NCBI GenBank assembly: GCA_022794295.1
Contig: JAAWEO010000088.1
Span: forward strand, 1-7,816
Source of the DNA: Angelakisella sp.
GTDB taxonomy: Bacteria > Bacillota > Clostridia > Oscillospirales > Ruminococcaceae
Length of the DNA: 7,816 nt
Direction: 5' to 3'
The notes below the pieces were generated by a model. It ran no database searches, was not told where the DNA came from, and saw nothing but the letters and a program-made list of their open reading frames with translations. This document shows positions 5,442-7,816 of this stretch, piece by piece (positions within the stretch are counted from its first letter, which is position 1; each line of letters starts with the position of its first letter). Both the position numbers and the translations under genes were made by a program.

Positions 5442-5854
5442 GAAAAAAGACGGTACTGTTTTTGGGGCTGGGTCTCTGCGGACTTCTGCTGCTGGCCGGA
5501 ACCCTTCTGCTCCGGGAGGGGCTTTCTCCCTTAACGGAGGGGCTTCTTTGCGGCCTGGGCAGCGGGGCCTTCGGCCTGGGGACGGCAAGGTTCGCCCTCT
5601 GCCGCTACCAGGAGACCCATCCCCGGCAGCTACGCCAGGACGAGATAGACGCCAAGGACGAGCGGAACGCCGTCATCCGCTGCCGGGCCCAGGCGATGTC
5701 CGGGCTGGTCCTCCAGTGGGTGGTCATCGCTGCAGCCTGGGTCTCCATCCTTGCGGACGGGCCCTTGTGGCTCACCCTGACCGCTGTGGGCATCTTCCTG
5801 GGCAAGACCTTCCTGGAACTGGCTTTGATGGGCTACTATCAGCGCAGGATGTAA
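5438..5854 (+). CDS. Four-helix integral membrane protein partnered with the XRE regulator (DUF2178-like)
   Basis: This is a 138-aa protein of unknown function. Hydrophobic stretches at about 5-25, 34-54, 88-106 and 109-130 predict four membrane helices. A charged linker at about 56-86 contains EIDAKDERNAVIRCRAQA (69-86). The DERN-x-x-I-R-x-x-A-x-A pattern recalls DUF2178/related small membrane proteins that are typically encoded beside short XRE regulators; I rate this resemblance, not an established assignment. The basic N-terminus (MRKK) suggests the N-end is cytoplasmic. The ATG overlaps the stop codon of the HTH gene (ATGA). The pair may act as a regulator plus a membrane component that senses or sequesters it, but nothing in the sequence proves that. 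A terminator follows ten bases after the stop. Confidence 0.8.
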   Translation: MRKKTVLFLGLGLCGLLLLAGTLLLREGLSPLTEGLLCGLGSGAFGLGTARFALCRYQETHPRQLRQDEIDAKDERNAVIRCRAQAMSGLVLQWVVIAAAWVSILADGPLWLTLTAVGIFLGKTFLELALMGYYQRRM

Positions 5855-5863
5855 CAGGGCGAA

Positions 5864-5900
5864 GCGGCCGCTCCCCCTTTTGGGGGAACGGCCGCCTTTT
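5864..5900 (+). terminator. Rho-independent terminator between convergent membrane-protein gene and sigE
   Basis: GCGGCCG (5864-5870) pairs with CGGCCGC (5889-5895), and TCCCCC (5872-5877) with GGGGGA (5882-5887). One mismatch separates the two helices, and a TTTT loop caps them. On the plus strand CTTTTA follows, giving a short U-run. On the minus strand the hairpin comes directly after the sigE stop, but no T-run follows it, so termination of sigE may be weaker. The plus-strand T-run overlaps the sigE stop codon. Confidence 0.8.
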
Positions 5901-6624
5901 AGTAGACCTTTTCCAGATCCCTTCGCAGTCCCTTGATGATCTTTTTCTCCAGCCGGGAGATATAGGACTGGGAGATGCCGATAAGGTCAGCCACCTCCTT
6001 CTGGGTCTTTTCCTCCTGTCCTCCAAGGCCGAAGCGCAGCTCCATAATGGTGCGTTCCCGGCCCTCCAGGCGGCTCACCGCCTCCCGGATGATGCTCCGC
6101 TCTACGTCCTGCTCAATAACCCGGTTCACCGTGTCGTTCTCAGTGCCCAAAATGTCAGAAAGAAGCAGCTCGTTGCCATCCCAATCCACGTTGAGCGGTT
6201 CATCAATGGAAACCTCGTTTTTGACATTCTGGAACTTGCGCAGATACATGAGGATTTCGTTTTCTATGCACCGGCTGGCGTAGGTGGCCAGCTTGATGTT
6301 CCGGGCCGGACAGAAGGTGTTGACCGCCTTGATCAGCCCAATGGTCCCAATGGAGATCAGGTCCTCGATCCCTACCCCGGTGGATTCGAACTTCCGGGCT
6401 ATGTATACCACCAGCCGGAGATTGTGAACGATCAGCTCCTCCCGGGCTTTGGCTGTGTCGTTTTCCAATAGGGTAAAGACCTTCTCCTCCTCCTCCCGGC
6501 TGAGGGGCGCTGGGAGAGTCTCCGGACCGTTGATGTAAAAAACTCCGTTCTCCTGTTCACCCAGAAGCAGGCACATCAGGCGCCGGAACAGCCCCCTTCC
6601 CCACCATTTTTTAGCTTCCCGCAT
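5899..6624 (-). CDS. sigE: RNA polymerase sporulation sigma factor SigE precursor (pro-sigmaE)
   Basis: SigmaE is the early mother-cell sigma factor, made as an inactive membrane-associated precursor. The 241-aa protein has a basic/hydrophobic pro-sequence (about 1-29, including GLFRRLMCLLLG). By alignment with B. subtilis, processing by SpoIIGA would fall between Phe29 and Tyr30 in GVFYINGPE. Region 2 holds HNLRLVVYIARKFESTG (68-84), EDLISIGTIGLIKAVNTF (87-104) and IKLATYASRCIENEILMYL (110-128). SIDEPLNVDWDGNELLLSD (139-157) follows, and the region 4.2 helix-turn-helix is KTQKEVADLIGISQSYISR (206-224). The ATG at 6624 overlaps the spoIIGA stop by 14 bp and has AAAGGGGG eight bases upstream, so translation is probably coupled. 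Unlike Bacillus, the gene downstream is not sigG but the convergent HTH cassette. Confidence 0.97.
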   Translation of the reverse strand: MREAKKWWGRGLFRRLMCLLLGEQENGVFYINGPETLPAPLSREEEEKVFTLLENDTAKAREELIVHNLRLVVYIARKFESTGVGIEDLISIGTIGLIKAVNTFCPARNIKLATYASRCIENEILMYLRKFQNVKNEVSIDEPLNVDWDGNELLLSDILGTENDTVNRVIEQDVERSIIREAVSRLEGRERTIMELRFGLGGQEEKTQKEVADLIGISQSYISRLEKKIIKGLRRDLEKVY

Positions 6625-7525
6625 GAATGGTTCCCCCTTTCCTTTTTCCGGCTCCCTCCGCCGCCAGCTGGATCATCCTGGGGTGAAAAACCCCCTCGCA
6701 GCCCTCCGGGCCCTTTTCTCCTGGCAGAAGGGCCAGGTACCCGTCGGTCTCTATCCACCGCTCCCCTACCCGGACCCGCAGGCTTTGGGGCCGGAGAGCC
6801 GCCAGCAGCCCCTTCCCGTTGATGGTGCGGTAAGGCGCCAAACGCAGCCCCGGGGGAGGCTCCCCGGCGGACATGCCGCTATCCAGCCAGCAGCATTCTT
6901 CCGGGGTAAGAAGGGCCAGGCCCTTGGCCTCCTCCAGTACCACCATGGGAAGGCCGGAAAAGGGCTCGGTAAGATGGTTTCCGGTGTCGGCCAGGGCGGT
7001 AAACAGGATGGTTTTCCCTCCCCTTTGGGCAGTAAACAAATACCGCTCCTCCATCCCCCGGCCCCAGTGGAAGATGTTTTCGAACACCCGGACAAACAGG
7101 TAAGCCGCCGCCACAGAGCCAATGAGAAGAAAAGGATCCAGATCCAGGTAGATCATCCCGTTGCGGTAGGCGCACCCTCCCCTGGGAAGGAGGAACCAAA
7201 TCGCCAGCACTGCCCCTGCCACCAAAAAGCTAACCGCATAAAAGACCCCCAGCAGCCGCAAAAAGACCCGGGGCTTCTGGCGCCCGTAAGCGATGGACAC
7301 CACAATAAAGGAGAGCCCCAGGCGAATAAAAAGATCCAGCCAAAGGGAGCTTGCCGGGATGAAGATGGCCATAGAACAAAGCCCCCCGGCAGCGGCAGCC
7401 AGGTAGGGCCGCAGACCCTTCTGGCGGATGCCTGTCAAGGGCTGGCAAAGCCGGAGGATCACCAGGTCGATGATAAAATTCACCGCCACCAGCACATCCC
7501 CGTAGATCACGTATTCCAACGCCAA
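6611..7525 (-). CDS. spoIIGA: Sporulation sigma-E factor-processing peptidase SpoIIGA
   Basis: SpoIIGA is the membrane-embedded aspartic protease that cleaves the pro-sequence from pro-sigmaE after a forespore signal (SpoIIR in Bacillus). I place the start at a TTG (7525), giving MALEYVIYGDVLVAVNF and 304 aa, close to the ~309 aa of B. subtilis. GGAGG lies five bases upstream; a second TTG (7519) would give 302 aa. The N-terminal half has about five membrane helices (roughly 5-28, 38-57, 62-80, 88-113, 127-148). The protease domain carries FTALADTGNHLTEPFSGLP (175-193) with the DTG motif (Asp180 catalytic), then PYRTINGKGLLAALRP (231-246) and GVFHPRMI (278-285). The frame is open far upstream to an ATG at 7786, but that extension crosses the promoter and repeat and is not conserved. 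It overlaps sigE by 14 bp. Confidence 0.93.
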   Translation of the reverse strand: MALEYVIYGDVLVAVNFIIDLVILRLCQPLTGIRQKGLRPYLAAAAGGLCSMAIFIPASSLWLDLFIRLGLSFIVVSIAYGRQKPRVFLRLLGVFYAVSFLVAGAVLAIWFLLPRGGCAYRNGMIYLDLDPFLLIGSVAAAYLFVRVFENIFHWGRGMEERYLFTAQRGGKTILFTALADTGNHLTEPFSGLPMVVLEEAKGLALLTPEECCWLDSGMSAGEPPPGLRLAPYRTINGKGLLAALRPQSLRVRVGERWIETDGYLALLPGEKGPEGCEGVFHPRMIQLAAEGAGKRKGGTIHAGS

Positions 7526-7557
7526 GACTCCCTCCCTCTGAATGACTTCCAGGAAAT

Positions 7558-7591
7558 AGTATAAGCCTCCGGGAGGGGGGCATCTTGTCAG
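7558..7591 (-). promoter_or_regulatory. Candidate Spo0A-dependent spoIIG promoter with 22-bp spacer
   Basis: On the minus strand CTGACA (7591-7586) and TATACT (7563-7558) are separated by 22 bases, too far for ordinary sigmaA promoters. The B. subtilis spoIIG promoter is known for exactly this 22-bp spacing and is activated by Spo0A~P through 0A boxes near and upstream of the -35. Here TGTCGTG (7630-7624) and TGTCAGA (plus strand, 7586-7592, overlapping the -35) each match the 0A box TGTCGAA at five of seven positions. The start would be near 7551, about 26 nt before the TTG start of spoIIGA. The hexamers are moderate and the 0A matches weak, so this rests mainly on spacing and position. Confidence 0.5.
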
Positions 7592-7659
7592 AAAGGGTGG
7601 AAAAGCTGAGATTTTTCTTTCAGCACGACAACACCCACTCCCATATCCAACCACCGCAC

Positions 7660-7816
7660 CCCCCTCTTTTTTCTGACCCCCGCCGGAAAAACTATCCTCC
7701 CCCAACACCCACCAGAAGCACCAAAGCCGTACCCAACCTGCCGCCGTGCGGCATTTGCCGCGAAGCGGCTCCGCCGGAGGCACCAAAATCCCCCCCGGAG
7801 GGTTAGGGGGCCCACG
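7660..7816. repeat. GC-rich, hairpin-dense non-coding block, probable dispersed intergenic repeat
   Basis: No credible gene lies in 7592-7816. The right part is packed with short inverted repeats in tandem: GCCGC/GCGGC (7740-7752), GCCGC/GCGGC (7757-7769; its left arm also pairs with 7748-7752), CTCCG/CGGAG (7769-7779), and a C-run/G-run pair (7791-7796 with 7806-7810). The helices are mutually exclusive in places. The C/G-run pair, followed on the minus strand by GATTTTGG, could be a weak terminator of a gene beyond the window. From memory, similar GC-rich strings recur between genes in Oscillospiraceae genomes and are often mis-called as small ORFs. The boundaries given are approximate, and the left limit is not marked by a visible feature. 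Confidence 0.45.

Noticed and set aside
7588..7815. Minus-strand 75-codon open frame at the right edge
   Set aside because: It lies in the hairpin-rich repeat, has Arg/Gly/Trp-rich composition without a domain, and resembles spurious calls from GC-rich repeats.

Overview
The window reads as a GC-rich (by eye 55-60%) chromosomal segment from a spore-forming Bacillota of class Clostridia. An Oscillospiraceae-type gut anaerobe (Flavonifractor/Lawsonibacter-like) is my best guess, from protein flavour, base composition and a GC-rich intergenic repeat at the right edge. Genus is not determinable by reading alone. Nearly everything is on the minus strand, so the biological order runs from right to left. 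No tRNA, rRNA, CRISPR or transposase is visible.

Right to left: (1) 7526-7816 is non-coding. It holds a hairpin-rich, probably dispersed repeat and then a promoter with an unusual 22-bp spacer in front of spoIIGA, as in the Spo0A-driven spoIIG promoter of B. subtilis. (2) spoIIGA (TTG start) and sigE overlap by 14 bp: the membrane protease that processes pro-sigmaE, and its substrate. (3) A plus-strand two-gene cassette (5238-5854) encodes a 67-aa XRE/HTH regulator and a 138-aa four-helix membrane protein, translationally coupled by ATGA. It has a strong promoter and two matching operator-like dyads. It sits where sigE and sigG are neighbours in Bacillus. (4) A class-I glutamine amidotransferase-like hydrolase (peptidase C26 family) diverges from the cassette, with a consensus sigmaA promoter and its own terminator. 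(5) sigG, the late forespore sigma factor, has a candidate forespore-type promoter and a terminator. (6) A small YlmC/YmxH (PRC-barrel) sporulation-family gene follows. (7) rpsB-tsf (ribosomal protein S2, EF-Ts) has an extended -10 promoter, a structured 5' leader and a terminator. (8) pyrH-frr (UMP kinase, ribosome recycling factor) has its own promoter; frr runs off the left edge.

The window therefore joins the mother-cell/forespore sigma cluster (spoIIGA-sigE ... sigG-ymxH) to the translation cluster rpsB-tsf-pyrH-frr. The least explained parts are the HTH/membrane-protein cassette with its paired operators, the rpsB leader RNA, the C26 hydrolase inside a sporulation locus, and the repeat at the right edge. 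The individual protein families are ordinary; the regulatory DNA is what deserves a second look.
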